Shown: positions 46,199 through 54,695 of the stretch, one piece after another
Layout: each line of letters starts with the position of its first letter
Numbering within the stretch: the stretch's first letter is position 1
Assembly (NCBI RefSeq): GCF_042650885.1
Contig: NZ_JBHSBU010000001.1
Coordinates: forward strand, 2,666,001-2,730,000
Source of the DNA: Chitinimonas_A lacunae
Lineage (GTDB): Bacteria > Pseudomonadota > Gammaproteobacteria > Burkholderiales > Chitinimonadaceae
Length of the DNA stretch: 64,000 nt
Direction of reading: 5' to 3'
The notes under the pieces: generated by a model
Seen by the model: the letters and a program-made list of their open reading frames with translations, nothing else
The model's database searches: none
Told to the model about the DNA's origin: nothing
Made by a program: the position numbers and the translations under genes

Positions 46199-46358
46199 GT
46201 AAAACCGCCGATCCACTTACGCAGGAGGCAAAGCACAGGGCGTGCGTCCAAGGGCCGCACCGGCCGGCCCTCCATTCGACCACCAGGCGACAACGCCCCG
46301 ATGGACGGATATTGCTGCACCGCCGACCGGAGCGTCGCTCGGCGGGAATAGGCAAAAA

Positions 46359-46392
46359 ACACTTTTTACCACTTTTTCCCACCGCGCCCCAC
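46359..46392 (-). promoter_or_regulatory. Phased MraZ-binding boxes
   Basis: On the minus strand three GTGG boxes recur every 10 bases (GTGGG, GTGGG, GTGGT), with a partial fourth (GTG), separated by 5-base spacers (GCGCG, AAAAA, AAAAA). This matches the known MraZ operator form of TGGG-type direct repeats with 5-base spacing. The boxes start at the downstream edge of the -10, so binding would repress the cluster. Confidence 0.85.
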
Positions 46393-46419
46393 TATAGTGA
46401 TGTCCGCCTGATGGGTCAA
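46391..46419 (-). promoter_or_regulatory. dcw cluster promoter (Pmra)
   Basis: On the minus strand TTGACC (46414-46419), a 17-base spacer and TATAGT (46391-46396): a strong sigma-70 promoter. It reads into mraZ with a leader of about 190 bases that contains the MraZ boxes. Confidence 0.8.
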
Positions 46420-46566
46420 GCGAGCGGAGTCAGGAATATGTTTTTGCTACAATTACTTATCCTTCCCTGTCGGCAACTCCAGCCGAATCGATTATTCTTT
46501 ACGAAATAAGCAGTTAAATAAACAACCGAAAGCAGCACCTGAACTTTCCCACAGGAAGATTCGCAA

Positions 46567-46920
46567 TTGCTAATAACCATTTCTCGCTGGCGACGAATTA
46601 GCGCGTCGCTATTGATGCTGAGTGTTCTGGGCGGCTGTGCGCAACTTTGGCAGAGCGGCAAAACCGTTTCCGACAATAACGGTATTCTGCTGGACGGCGA
46701 TGCCCAATATCTGGGACAGCGCCGTTATAAGCTGATGGTGCGTGGCTCCTCGATTGCCTTCGACGGCCAGGCCGAACAATTCTTCCGTCAGCGCGCCGAT
46801 ACGCTGGCCAAAACCCGTGGCTGCCGCAGCTGGAAACTGCATGAATACCGCGCCGGTACCGAGAACACCCTGTTCGGCGCCCGCCGCTATGCCGAAGGTG
46901 TGATCGAGTGTCTGGGGTAG
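46567..46920 (+). CDS. Small lipoprotein
   Basis: The product is 117 residues from a TTG start at 46567. It has a basic N-terminus and hydrophobic core ending in the lipobox LGGC (MLITISRWRRISASLLMLSV then LGGC, lipidated Cys about 24). The mature part contains GQRRYKLMVRGSSIAF, a helix EQFFRQRADTLAKTRGC and GARRYAEGVIEC, giving two Cys that may pair. No ATG upstream of the signal peptide exists in frame, and a later ATG at 46615 would remove the basic segment. AGGAAG about 12 bases upstream may be its ribosome-binding site. Function unknown. It is divergent from mraZ. Confidence 0.65.
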   Translation: MLITISRWRRISASLLMLSVLGGCAQLWQSGKTVSDNNGILLDGDAQYLGQRRYKLMVRGSSIAFDGQAEQFFRQRADTLAKTRGCRSWKLHEYRAGTENTLFGARRYAEGVIECLG

Positions 46921-47090
46921 CTTCCACCCTGCTGCGCCTGCTGATGCTGGGCGGCGCCGGCCTTTTGCTGTGGCTGCTGCTGCGGCCTGAGCTGCGCCGG
47001 CGTGCCCACCGGCAGATCGGCCGGCTGGCGGCCTTGCTGCTGTTGCTGTCGGTGGTGGCACTTACCGTCCATTACTGGCCGGCAGCGTAA
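46908..47090 (+). CDS. Small two-helix membrane protein
   Basis: Sixty residues from a GTG at 46908, overlapping the 3' end of the lipoprotein gene by 13 bases. Two hydrophobic segments are separated by a basic loop: about 6-26 (STLLRLLMLGGAGLLLWLLL) and about 40-56 (LAALLLLLSVVALTVHY), with RPELRRRAHRQIGR between. The topology is plausible for a real membrane peptide and it would be translationally coupled, but the family is unknown and the ORF may be fortuitous. Confidence 0.5.
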   Translation: MSGVASTLLRLLMLGGAGLLLWLLLRPELRRRAHRQIGRLAALLLLLSVVALTVHYWPAA

Positions 47091-47140
47091 GCGATCGCAG
47101 GGCGGCGCGACCAAGTCGTATCGTCTCAAGGAGCGCCGCC

Positions 47141-48073
47141 ATGTCCCGCTATCGCCCCCCCTCTATTGCCCCGAGCGAAATCACGCCCGAATCGGTTTAT
47201 TTGAACCGGCGACAATGGTTAAACGGCGCATTGGCCGTATCGGCCGGATTACTATTGCCCGGCACTCCCGCATTCGCCGCCGCCTTGCCGACTTTTTATA
47301 AAAGCCGATACAGCAGCGACGAAAAAAAGAACAGCTTCGAAGAAATCACCAGTTATAACAATTTCTACGAGTTCGGCACCGATAAGGACGATCCGGCCCG
47401 CCATGCCCATCGTCTGAAAACCGATCCGTGGAGCATCGAAGTCAGCGGCGCCGTCGTCCGACCGCGCCGCTTCGATCTGGACCAGCTCTATAAGCTCGCC
47501 CCGCTCGAAGAGCGTATCTACCGCCTGCGCTGTGTCGAAGGCTGGTCGATGGTGATTCCCTGGGTCGGCCTGCCGCTTGCGGCCCTGCTGAAACAGGTCG
47601 AACCGACCACCAAGGCCCGCTATGTCGAATTCACCACCCTGCATGACCCACAACAGATGCCCGGCCAGCGCAGCCCGGTACTCGACTGGCCCTATGTCGA
47701 AGGGCTGCGGCTCGATGAGGCGCTTCACCCGCTGACCATTCTGGCCGTCGGCCTCTATGGCCGGCCGCTTCCCAAGCAGAACGGTGCGCCGGTGCGGCTG
47801 GTGGTGCCGTGGAAATACGGCTTCAAAAGCATCAAGTCGATCGTGCGCATCCGCCTGGTCGAAACCCAGCCCCTCACCACCTGGGTCAGATCGGCGCCGC
47901 AGGAGTACGGCTTCTACTCCAACGTCAACCCCGAGGTCGATCATCCGCGCTGGAGCCAGGCCAAGGAGCGGCGCATCGGTGAATTCCTCAAGCGTCCGAC
48001 CCTGCCGTTCAATGGCTATGCCAGCGAAGTGGCCGGCCTCTACCGGGGAATGGATCTGCGCAAGTTCTTCTAA
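47141..48073 (+). CDS. msrP: Protein-methionine-sulfoxide reductase catalytic subunit MsrP (YedY-like)
   Basis: Periplasmic molybdopterin enzyme that repairs oxidised methionines in envelope proteins. The product is 310 residues. A Tat signal (NRRQWLNGALAVSAGLLLPG, twin Arg at about 23-24) precedes the sulfite-oxidase-fold Moco domain. The Mo-coordinating Cys is in YRLRCVEGWSMVIPWVG, and downstream KYGFKSIKSIVRI and WSQAKERRIGEF match YedY/MsrP proteins. The usual haem-binding membrane partner msrQ is not adjacent; ruvA follows. The start at 47141 has CAAGGAG upstream. Confidence 0.93.
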   Translation: MSRYRPPSIAPSEITPESVYLNRRQWLNGALAVSAGLLLPGTPAFAAALPTFYKSRYSSDEKKNSFEEITSYNNFYEFGTDKDDPARHAHRLKTDPWSIEVSGAVVRPRRFDLDQLYKLAPLEERIYRLRCVEGWSMVIPWVGLPLAALLKQVEPTTKARYVEFTTLHDPQQMPGQRSPVLDWPYVEGLRLDEALHPLTILAVGLYGRPLPKQNGAPVRLVVPWKYGFKSIKSIVRIRLVETQPLTTWVRSAPQEYGFYSNVNPEVDHPRWSQAKERRIGEFLKRPTLPFNGYASEVAGLYRGMDLRKFF

Positions 48074-48257
48074 GCGCTTGCAGCATCGTGCCGGCCGCGG
48101 CAGCATAAGGCCCGGAGCACTGGCCTCTTCCGCAAGATTTTGTCTTAAAGATTTTATTTTTCAATCTTAGACAGAACTAGTCTTGCAAACATTTTTCCTG
48201 ATTTTTTAATTATTAATGAGAGCCACTGTCCAGGCAGTGGTTCCGGACGGGTTTGCG

Positions 48258-48839
48258 ATGATAGGTAAGCTCAGCGGCACACTGCTGGAGAAACATCCGC
48301 CGCAGGTATTGATCGATGTGGGCGGTGTCGGCTACGAGGTCGATGTACCGATGTCAACCTTCTATGTCTTGCCGCATCCGGGCGAAGCGGTGGCGCTGCA
48401 TACCCATTTCGTGGTGCGCGATGATGCCCAGTTGCTGTACGGCTTTGCCCAGCGCAGCGAGCGCGAGATGTTCCGGGCCCTGATCCGGATTTCCGGCATC
48501 GGCCCCAAGATCGCGCTGGCGGTATTGTCGGGGATGAGCGGCGACGAGCTGGCCCTGGCCATCGAGCAAGGCGATGCGGCGCGGCTGGCCAAGGTGCCCG
48601 GTATCGGCAAGAAAACCGCCGAGCGGCTGATCCTTGAATTGCGCGGCAAGCTGAGCGCCAGTGGCGACAGCCGTCCGCTGCCCAGCGCCACGCCCAATGC
48701 CCGCGACGATGTGGTCAATGCCCTGCTGGCGCTGGGCTATTCGGAACGTGAAGCCAGTGCCGCCGTCAAGGCGCTGCCCGAGGACAGCAGCGTCAACGAC
48801 GGTATCCGTCTGGCGCTGCGTTCGCTGGCACGAGGCTGA
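48258..48839 (+). CDS. ruvA: Holliday junction branch migration subunit RuvA
   Basis: Binds Holliday junctions and loads the RuvB motor. The product is 193 residues. An OB-fold domain (MIGKLSGTLLE to about 62) is followed by a helix-hairpin-helix domain with two motifs (ISGIGPKIALAVLSG and VPGIGKKTAERLILEL). A flexible linker leads to the C-terminal domain III (about 145-193, NALLALGYSEREASAAV) that contacts RuvB. The frame is open back to 48216, but the ATG at 48258 is the family start. ruvB is not downstream here. A CCACTG/CAGTGG hairpin lies at 48223-48240, just upstream. Confidence 0.94.
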   Translation: MIGKLSGTLLEKHPPQVLIDVGGVGYEVDVPMSTFYVLPHPGEAVALHTHFVVRDDAQLLYGFAQRSEREMFRALIRISGIGPKIALAVLSGMSGDELALAIEQGDAARLAKVPGIGKKTAERLILELRGKLSASGDSRPLPSATPNARDDVVNALLALGYSEREASAAVKALPEDSSVNDGIRLALRSLARG

Positions 48840-48871
48840 GCCAGCGGCACACAGTCGGCTATAACGGGTCT

Positions 48872-49705
48872 ATGACCCGCCTTGCCCTGCTGCTTCTGCT
48901 CTCCCTGCCGGCCACCGCCGCCAATACGCTGCGCTGTGTCGGCAGCGAATTTCCTTATATCTTGAGTCTGCGCGACGGCAAGCCGGTCGGGGTCGCCGTC
49001 GATCTGCTGGCCGAGCTGGAAAGCCGGGCCGACTTTCGCTGCCGTATCGAGCTGCTGCCCTGGAAACGAGCCCAGGCGCTGGTGGCGGAAGGTCAGGCCG
49101 ATCTGTTGATCGGTCCGTATTGGAACCTCGAACGCGACCGCCAGATGCGTTTTGTCGGCTTGCCGTTCTATGTCGACCAGATGGTGCTGTACCGGCGCCA
49201 CGACCGCAGCGGACTCGAATGGCAGGGCGACTATCAAAGGCTCGCCGGCCGCACCATAGGCGTGACGCGCGGCTGGTCGTTCGGCAACCATTTCGACCAG
49301 ATTCGCCAGCGCCTGCAACTCGACGAGGCCGATACGCTGGAGCAGACGCTGCGCAAGCTGGTCAGCGGCCGGGTCGATCTGGCGGCCAGCAACCGGCGCA
49401 ATGCCGAGGTCCTGATCGAGCAGTTCGGCTGGAATGGCCGGCTGGTCTTGCTCGAGCCGCCGCTGCAGCAGGTCGGCGGCTATTTCGCCTTCAGCAGCAA
49501 CTGGGCCGGCACCCCCCTGTTCACCCGTTTCGAGGCAGCCCAGCGCGAGTTGGTGCAAAACGGCCGGGTACAGGCCATCAGCCGTCGCTATCCGGTAGAC
49601 TTCCCTGGGCCGCGTTTCGATTGGGAGACCTATCTCCGGCTCGAACGCAGCGAGCTGACCGGACCGGGGAAAGCCCCAAGCGCCGAGGCCAGCCAACCTC
49701 GTTAA
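48872..49705 (+). CDS. Periplasmic solute-binding protein, family 3 (amino-acid type)
   Basis: The product is 277 residues with a signal peptide (MTRLALLLLLSLPATAA). The family-3 binding-protein fold is visible in LRCVGSEFPYILSLRDGKPV near the mature N-terminus, then VDLLAELESRADF, LVAEGQADLLIGPYWNLERD and IGVTRGWSFGNHF. No permease or ATPase gene follows. Instead a histidine kinase begins 9 bases downstream, so this protein may supply the signal ligand to that kinase rather than feed a transporter. That role is inference. Confidence 0.75.
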   Translation: MTRLALLLLLSLPATAANTLRCVGSEFPYILSLRDGKPVGVAVDLLAELESRADFRCRIELLPWKRAQALVAEGQADLLIGPYWNLERDRQMRFVGLPFYVDQMVLYRRHDRSGLEWQGDYQRLAGRTIGVTRGWSFGNHFDQIRQRLQLDEADTLEQTLRKLVSGRVDLAASNRRNAEVLIEQFGWNGRLVLLEPPLQQVGGYFAFSSNWAGTPLFTRFEAAQRELVQNGRVQAISRRYPVDFPGPRFDWETYLRLERSELTGPGKAPSAEASQPR

Positions 49706-49714
49706 GCTAGCTGG

Positions 49715-52015
49715 GTGTCAAATCCTGCCGTGATCAATTCGCTTCCCCGCCTGTCGCGCCGCGCCAACTGGCTATGGGCCATGCCCAATCTGGCCATGCT
49801 GTGCTTTCTGGCCGCCGGCGCCGCCTTATTGCTGTTCCTCAACAAAAACGAACGCGAATCGCGCCGCGAGGCGCTGATCAAGGACGTGATGTGGCAGGAG
49901 CAGACCCTCAAGGTCCAGATCCAGGGCCATCAGAACTACCTGATCGAACTGGCGCGCGACTACGCCCGGCGCGAACTGACCGAACGCAGCTTCTATACCT
50001 CGGCCGCTTCGCTGGTGGCCAACAACTCCGAACTCGTGGCCGTCGCCCTGACCAATGAATACGGCGAAGCGGTATGGAGCTACCCCGCCAATGCCGTCGA
50101 TCCGCTGCGCACCCTGCCTGCCGTGCTCGAACCCTTGCAGCGCTCGGCCCGGATCGGCCTGTCTTCGAGCACGCCGGTCTTCGACTACCCCGGCGCCGGC
50201 CCGGCCGTGGCGCTGGCCCAGCCGTCGATGGCCGGCAATCACACCGTCGGCGCCTTTGTCGCCGTGGTCTCGCTCAAGCGACTGTTGCGCAACCATGTGC
50301 CGTGGTGGATCGCCCAGCGCTATCAGATCAATGTGATCGATCTGCAAGGCGAAGTCGTGGCGGCCCGGCTCGAACAGGAACCCATCGTCAACGAACTGAC
50401 CCAGGAGCTGGCGCTCGACCCGCCTGGCTACGGCCTGCGGCTGCGTGCCACGGCCTATCAGACCAGCGGCCCCTTATGGCTCAAGGTGCTGTACGGCGTG
50501 CTGGCGGGTCTGAGTCTGCTGATGCTGTGGTCGCTCTGGGTGCTCAAGCGTCATATGCGCGAGCGGCTGGCGGCGGAAAAGGCGCTGACGCGAGAGATGA
50601 GCTACCGCCGCGCGATGGAGGACTCGCTGGTCTCGGGCATGCGTGCCATGGATATGGAAGGCCGCATCACCTACGTCAACCGGGCTTTCTGCCGCATGGT
50701 GGGCTTCGAGGCCCATGAGCTGATCGGTCGCAAGCCGCCGATGCCCTACTGGCCGCCCGAATCGACCAGCCAATGCGAAATGGTCTATGCCGCGATCCGC
50801 CGTGGCGAATGCCCGCCCAACGGCTTCTCGGTACGTTTCATGCGCAAGAGCGGCGAGCGCTTCGATGTGCGGCTGTATGCCTCGCCCCTGATCGACGGCC
50901 ATGGCCAGCAGACCGGCTGGATGGCCTCGCTCAACGACGTCACCGAACTCAAACGCGAGCCCGAGGCACTCAAAGCCTCGCATGAACGCTTCGTGGCCGT
51001 GCTCAACGGCGTCGATGCGGCCGTGGCCGTGACGGACCGTGACAGCGGCGAGCTGTTGATGAGCAATCGGGCCTTCCGCGAGTCGTTCCAATTGCCCGAG
51101 GGCGACGGCCCGCTGTGTGCGCTGCCGCTGCGTCAGGCCGGCAAGGAAGGCGAAGTGTTCGACCCGGTGGCGACGCGCTGGTATCAGGTCAGACGACGCG
51201 AATCGGTCTGGGTCGACCAGTCGCTGGTCTGGCTCGATATCGCCACCGACATCACCGAAAAGAAACTGGCCGGCGAGCGCGAGCGGCAACAGGCGGAAAA
51301 GCTGCAACAGACCGCCCGATTGGTGGCGATGGGCGAAATGGCATCGAGCCTTGCCCACGAACTCAATCAACCGCTGGCAGCGATTTCAAGCTATGGCACG
51401 GCCTGTCGCAATCTGTCGAAGATGGGTCAACTGCCGCCCGAAGACCTCGATACGGCGCTTGACCGGATTACCGAACAGGCGCGCCGGGCCGGCGAGATCA
51501 TCCGTGGCATCCGCGAATTCGTGCATCGGCGCGAGCCCAAGCGTACCGCCTGCCAGATTGACGAGCTGATCGATACGGTCTTGCCGCTGCTGGGCGCGCC
51601 CTTGCGCAAGCAGAATGTCCGGCTGGTCGAGCGGCGCGGCAGCGAACTGCCGGTGCTGTACGCCGACCGGGTGATGCTGGAGCAGGTACTGTTCAATCTG
51701 ATCAAGAACGCCATCGAAGCGATGGCCGATACGCCGCCCGAGGCGCGCGAGCTGACCATCGAGACCAGCCGGCGCGGCCATCAGCTGGTGATCACGGTGG
51801 CCGACCGCGGTCGGGGTATCGAGCCTGAGCAGATGACCCGGCTGTTCCAGCCCTTCTACAGCACCAAGCCCGAAGGGATGGGCATGGGCTTGAATATCTG
51901 TCGTTCGATTGTCGAATATCACCATGGCAGGCTCGGCGTCGAAGCCAATCCCGGCGGCGGCAGCCGCTTTACCGTCAGCCTGCCGCTGGCTCTGGAGATC
52001 GCTCATGCAAACTGA
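49715..52015 (+). CDS. Membrane sensor histidine kinase with PAS domains
   Basis: The product is 766 residues from a GTG at 49715; a GTG at 49730 is also possible, and no clear ribosome-binding site separates them. Membrane helix 1 (about 25-43) and helix 2 (about 253-275) flank a periplasmic sensor domain of about 210 residues. PAS domain 1 covers about 300-410 and a PAS-like region about 425-520. The HisKA domain has phospho-acceptor His548 in SLAHELNQPLAAISSYG. The HATPase domain spans about 645-760 (N box NLIKNAIEAM, G1 VADRGRGIE, G2 GMGMGLNI). The layout resembles DctB/FixL-type kinases. It overlaps the response regulator by 11 bases and follows a periplasmic binding protein. Confidence 0.88.
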   Translation: MSNPAVINSLPRLSRRANWLWAMPNLAMLCFLAAGAALLLFLNKNERESRREALIKDVMWQEQTLKVQIQGHQNYLIELARDYARRELTERSFYTSAASLVANNSELVAVALTNEYGEAVWSYPANAVDPLRTLPAVLEPLQRSARIGLSSSTPVFDYPGAGPAVALAQPSMAGNHTVGAFVAVVSLKRLLRNHVPWWIAQRYQINVIDLQGEVVAARLEQEPIVNELTQELALDPPGYGLRLRATAYQTSGPLWLKVLYGVLAGLSLLMLWSLWVLKRHMRERLAAEKALTREMSYRRAMEDSLVSGMRAMDMEGRITYVNRAFCRMVGFEAHELIGRKPPMPYWPPESTSQCEMVYAAIRRGECPPNGFSVRFMRKSGERFDVRLYASPLIDGHGQQTGWMASLNDVTELKREPEALKASHERFVAVLNGVDAAVAVTDRDSGELLMSNRAFRESFQLPEGDGPLCALPLRQAGKEGEVFDPVATRWYQVRRRESVWVDQSLVWLDIATDITEKKLAGERERQQAEKLQQTARLVAMGEMASSLAHELNQPLAAISSYGTACRNLSKMGQLPPEDLDTALDRITEQARRAGEIIRGIREFVHRREPKRTACQIDELIDTVLPLLGAPLRKQNVRLVERRGSELPVLYADRVMLEQVLFNLIKNAIEAMADTPPEARELTIETSRRGHQLVITVADRGRGIEPEQMTRLFQPFYSTKPEGMGMGLNICRSIVEYHHGRLGVEANPGGGSRFTVSLPLALEIAHAN

Positions 52016-52610
52016 ACCCCGCATCGCCCTTGTCGACGACGACGCCGCCATCCGTGACGCGCTCAAATGGCTGTTCGCCTCGCGCGGCCATAGCGTCGCC
52101 ACCTTCGATAGCGCCGAAGCCCTGCTGGCTGAGGCCGATCCGAGCCGCTTCGGTTGCCTGTTGCTCGATCTGCGCATGCCCGGGATGGGCGGAATGGAGT
52201 TGCTGCAAGCGCTCAACCAGCGCGACTACTGCCCGCCCGTGCTGTTCCTGACCGGCCATGGCGATGTGCCGCAGGCAGTCCTGGCGATGAAGCTCGGCGC
52301 GGTCGACTTTATCGAAAAGCCGTTTGACGACAATGAGCTGGTCAATCTGGTCGAGCGCTATCTGGCACTCGATGCCGAACGCCGGGTCGCCCACGGCAAC
52401 CGGCGCGAGATCGAAAAGCGGCTCGAAGACCTGACCCCGCGTGAAAAGGAAGTGATGGAGCTGTTCCTGGCCGGCAAACTCAACAAGCAGATTGCCGATG
52501 CCCTGACCATCAGTATGAAGACGGTGGAAGTCCACCGGGCCCGGGTGCTCGACAAGATGGGCGTGAAGTCGGCAGTCGAGCTGGCCAATCTGCTCAAGGA
52601 ATTGGGCTGA
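52005..52610 (+). CDS. FixJ/NarL-family response regulator
   Basis: The product is 201 residues and the clear partner of the upstream kinase, whose 3' end it overlaps by 11 bases. The receiver domain (1-120) has the acidic pocket VDDD (11-13), phospho-acceptor Asp55 in LLLDLRMPG, Thr in FLTGHGD and the Lys-Pro pair in FIEKPFDD. A LuxR-type helix-turn-helix follows (about 140-200), with LTPREKEVMELFLAGKLNKQ and the recognition helix MKTVEVHRARVLDKMG. The open frame extends to 51909, but the receiver starts at the ATG at 52005. A terminator follows 30 bases after the stop. Confidence 0.93.
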   Translation: MQTEPRIALVDDDAAIRDALKWLFASRGHSVATFDSAEALLAEADPSRFGCLLLDLRMPGMGGMELLQALNQRDYCPPVLFLTGHGDVPQAVLAMKLGAVDFIEKPFDDNELVNLVERYLALDAERRVAHGNRREIEKRLEDLTPREKEVMELFLAGKLNKQIADALTISMKTVEVHRARVLDKMGVKSAVELANLLKELG

Positions 52611-52640
52611 TCCGGATAATTCAATTATTTCTCTATCTAT

Positions 52641-52668
52641 AAGGCTGCTGACATAGCAGCCTTTTTTC
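52641..52668 (+). terminator. Rho-independent terminator of the kinase/regulator operon
   Basis: Stem AAGGCTGCT (52641-52649) and AGCAGCCTT (52655-52663) with loop GACAT, then a T-run. Confidence 0.9.
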
Positions 52669-52879
52669 TTGATTTTTTCCAAATTGCTCGCTGCCCTGAT
52701 GGCGCCAGAGCATCGGCCTTGTTCGCCTCTCGCTTCGCCGCAGCGCAACACAGTGTTTTCGATTTTTCCGCTTGCTGGCCGGCTCATCCCTAACAATTGA
52801 CGCCAGCGGCCGTTTTCGGGCTCAGCAGCAGTGTGGAGAACCATTGCTGCGCCGCAGCAATATTTTGGGGTGGGCAGAG

Positions 52880-52888
52880 TTATCCACA
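52880..52888 (+). promoter_or_regulatory. Consensus DnaA box
   Basis: TTATCCACA, a perfect match to the DnaA-box consensus. It is single, with no cluster of boxes or AT-rich unwinding element around it, so it is not an origin. Confidence 0.45.
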
Positions 52889-53054
52889 GGCAGTGCTTTT
52901 CTGGTACATACAAGTTGTCTAATCAGGAAAACCTTGTGAAATCGTGGCTTTACGTCGCTTGTCTTCCAAGGAGCCCTTTTCTACCGTTCGTCGGAAAATG
53001 CAAATGGCATTGCCACTTCACTCTTGCGTCGCAACAAGAAAAGGCTTAAAACAT

Positions 53055-53067
53055 CGTTACATTAACG
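53055..53067. promoter_or_regulatory. Small dyad near the LivJ-like start
   Basis: CGTTA-CAT-TAACG, 28 bases before the ATG at 53095. It might be an operator; arms of 5 bases are weak evidence. Confidence 0.3.
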
Positions 53068-53094
53068 TTTTCTGATTTAAGTGGAGGCCGGATC

Positions 53095-54240
53095 ATGAAC
53101 AGCCGTTTCTGGAATCGCGTAGCGCACGTCTGCACTGGTATCGCAGCGACCATTGCCCTGGCATATGCCGAACCCGGCGTACTCGAGGACAAGATCGTGA
53201 TCGGCCAGTCGGCAGCGCTGAGCGGTCCCGCCAAGTTCCTGGGCAGCGAGATGCGTGAAGGCGCCATGGCCTACTTCTCGATGCTCAATGCCAACGGCGG
53301 CGTCCATGGCCGCAAGATCGAACTGATCACGCTCGATGACAGCTACGAACCCGATCGCGCTGCGGCCAATACCCGCAAGCTGATCGACCAGAACAAGGTC
53401 TTCGCCCTGTTCGGCTACGTCGGCACCCCGACCAGCCTCGCTGCCATGCCGGTGTTCACCGAAGCCAAAGTGCCGTTCTTCGCCCCGTTCACCGGTGCCG
53501 AAGCACTGCGCCAGCCATTCAACCGCCATGTGTTCAATATCCGCGCCAGCTACTCGGAAGAAACCGAAAAACTGGTCCGCCACGCTCTGGGCCTCAACCT
53601 CAGCAAGATCGCCGTGTTCTACCAGAACGACGCCTACGGCAAGGCAGGTCTGGAAGGGGTGCAGCAGGCACTCGAACGGCGTGGCCTGGCGATGACCGCC
53701 GTCGCCACCGTGGAACGCAATTCGACCAATGTCGCCGATGCCGTCAAGAAACTCGCGGCCGCCAAGCCCGACACGGTCATCATGATCAGCGCCTACAAGT
53801 CGTGCGCCACCTTTATCAAGGAAATGCAGGCCCAAGGCTCGACCGCCCACTTCTATAACGTGTCCTTCGTCGGCAGCCGCCCGCTGGCCGATGAACTCGG
53901 CGACGAAGGTGCCGGTGTGGTGATCAGCCAGGTGATGCCCTTCCCGTTCGAAGCCGTGAAGCCGATCGTTCGCGAATACCGCGCCGCCATGCAGCGCTTT
54001 GAGCCGAAAGCCCCGATCTCCTTCACCAGCCTCGAAGGTTTCGTTGCCGCCAAGGTGTTCGTCGAAGGTCTGCGCCGCGCTGGCCCGCAGCCGACCCGCG
54101 AAAGCCTGATGCAGGCCTTCGAAAAGATGGAGGAATACGACGCAGGTGGCTTCAAGGTCGGTTTCTCGGCCGGCAACCACAGCCGCTCCAAGTTCGTCGA
54201 TCTGACCGTCCTGCAACGTGGTGGCCGCTTCCGCAACTAA
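53095..54240 (+). CDS. Branched-chain-amino-acid-type ABC transporter substrate-binding protein
   Basis: Periplasmic type-1 binding protein (Peripla_BP_6, LivJ-like). The product is 381 residues with a signal peptide (MNSRFWNRVAHVCTGIAATIALAYA). The mature start IVIGQSAALSGPAKFLGSEM, then FALFGYVGTPTSLAAMPVF and IAVFYQNDAYGKAGLEGVQQ, are typical of the family. No permease or ATPase gene adjoins it, so it is an orphan binding protein. It is separated by a terminator from the kinase/regulator pair, which could still control it. It is followed by its own terminator. Confidence 0.88.
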   Translation: MNSRFWNRVAHVCTGIAATIALAYAEPGVLEDKIVIGQSAALSGPAKFLGSEMREGAMAYFSMLNANGGVHGRKIELITLDDSYEPDRAAANTRKLIDQNKVFALFGYVGTPTSLAAMPVFTEAKVPFFAPFTGAEALRQPFNRHVFNIRASYSEETEKLVRHALGLNLSKIAVFYQNDAYGKAGLEGVQQALERRGLAMTAVATVERNSTNVADAVKKLAAAKPDTVIMISAYKSCATFIKEMQAQGSTAHFYNVSFVGSRPLADELGDEGAGVVISQVMPFPFEAVKPIVREYRAAMQRFEPKAPISFTSLEGFVAAKVFVEGLRRAGPQPTRESLMQAFEKMEEYDAGGFKVGFSAGNHSRSKFVDLTVLQRGGRFRN

Positions 54241-54424
54241 ACCGATTGCGCGACCGAAGCGAATGCGCAAGCAAACCGGCGCCGAGACGAGAACCACCCA
54301 CCAACCGGACCGTCTCGACGCTGATCAAACTGGGCTTTCCCGCCGACATGGCAGCCCTTGGGTCGAGGAGGAGGAAACTCCCGCCCCCACCGACTGAGTT
54401 GCAACCCAGTCGATTTAGAGAAAA

Positions 54425-54451
54425 CGCCGCTCCCCGAGCGGCGCTTTTTTT
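54425..54451 (+). terminator. Rho-independent terminator after the LivJ-like gene
   Basis: Stem CGCCGCT (54425-54431) and AGCGGCG (54437-54443), then C and seven T. It lies 184 bases after the stop; the sequence in between holds no gene that I can support. Confidence 0.85.
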
Positions 54452-54694
54452 GGGGCTGGCTGCCTTGCTTCAGCCTCTCCCGCGCCCCCTCCTCACCCGC
54501 CGTCTGACAGAAGACTGAAGCGTCGGGTCGCGGTGCCCGTTGGACACGAATCGGGGAGTGCCGGCCTGATTCGCCGGGGAGATGGCTGCGCTGGGACGGT
54601 GTATTGGTGGCAGAGTGGCAGTGGGCGCCATAGGCAGATATGCATGAATCGCATAGATAAATGCCCATGTGCCATACCATGTCTCGAACCCAAT
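54452..54694. other. Intergenic stretch between two terminators, nothing identified
   Basis: About 240 bases between the rightward LivJ-like terminator and the leftward secA terminator. Open frames on both strands lack start signals and protein patterns. Confidence 0.5.
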
Positions 54695-54695
54695 G

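Larger units (their letters stand above)
52669..53094. other. Regulatory intergenic region before the LivJ-like gene
   Basis: A 426-base gap without a supported gene. It contains one perfect DnaA-box sequence (52880-52888), a small dyad (53055-53067) and a good ribosome-binding site, GTGGAGG (53081-53087). I could not assign a convincing -35/-10 pair. Confidence 0.5.

Noticed and set aside
46359..46392. Short direct repeats as a possible CRISPR fragment
   Set aside because: The 10-base period, promoter position and MraZ context identify them as MraZ boxes.
47141..48073. Sulfite oxidase as the function of the Moco gene
   Set aside because: The Tat signal and the RCVEGWS and KYGFKSIKS segments fit MsrP/YedY better than sulfite oxidases.
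52669..53094. Replication origin, suggested by a DnaA box in an AT-rich intergenic region
   Set aside because: Only one box, and no dnaA, dnaN, gidA or cluster of boxes nearby.
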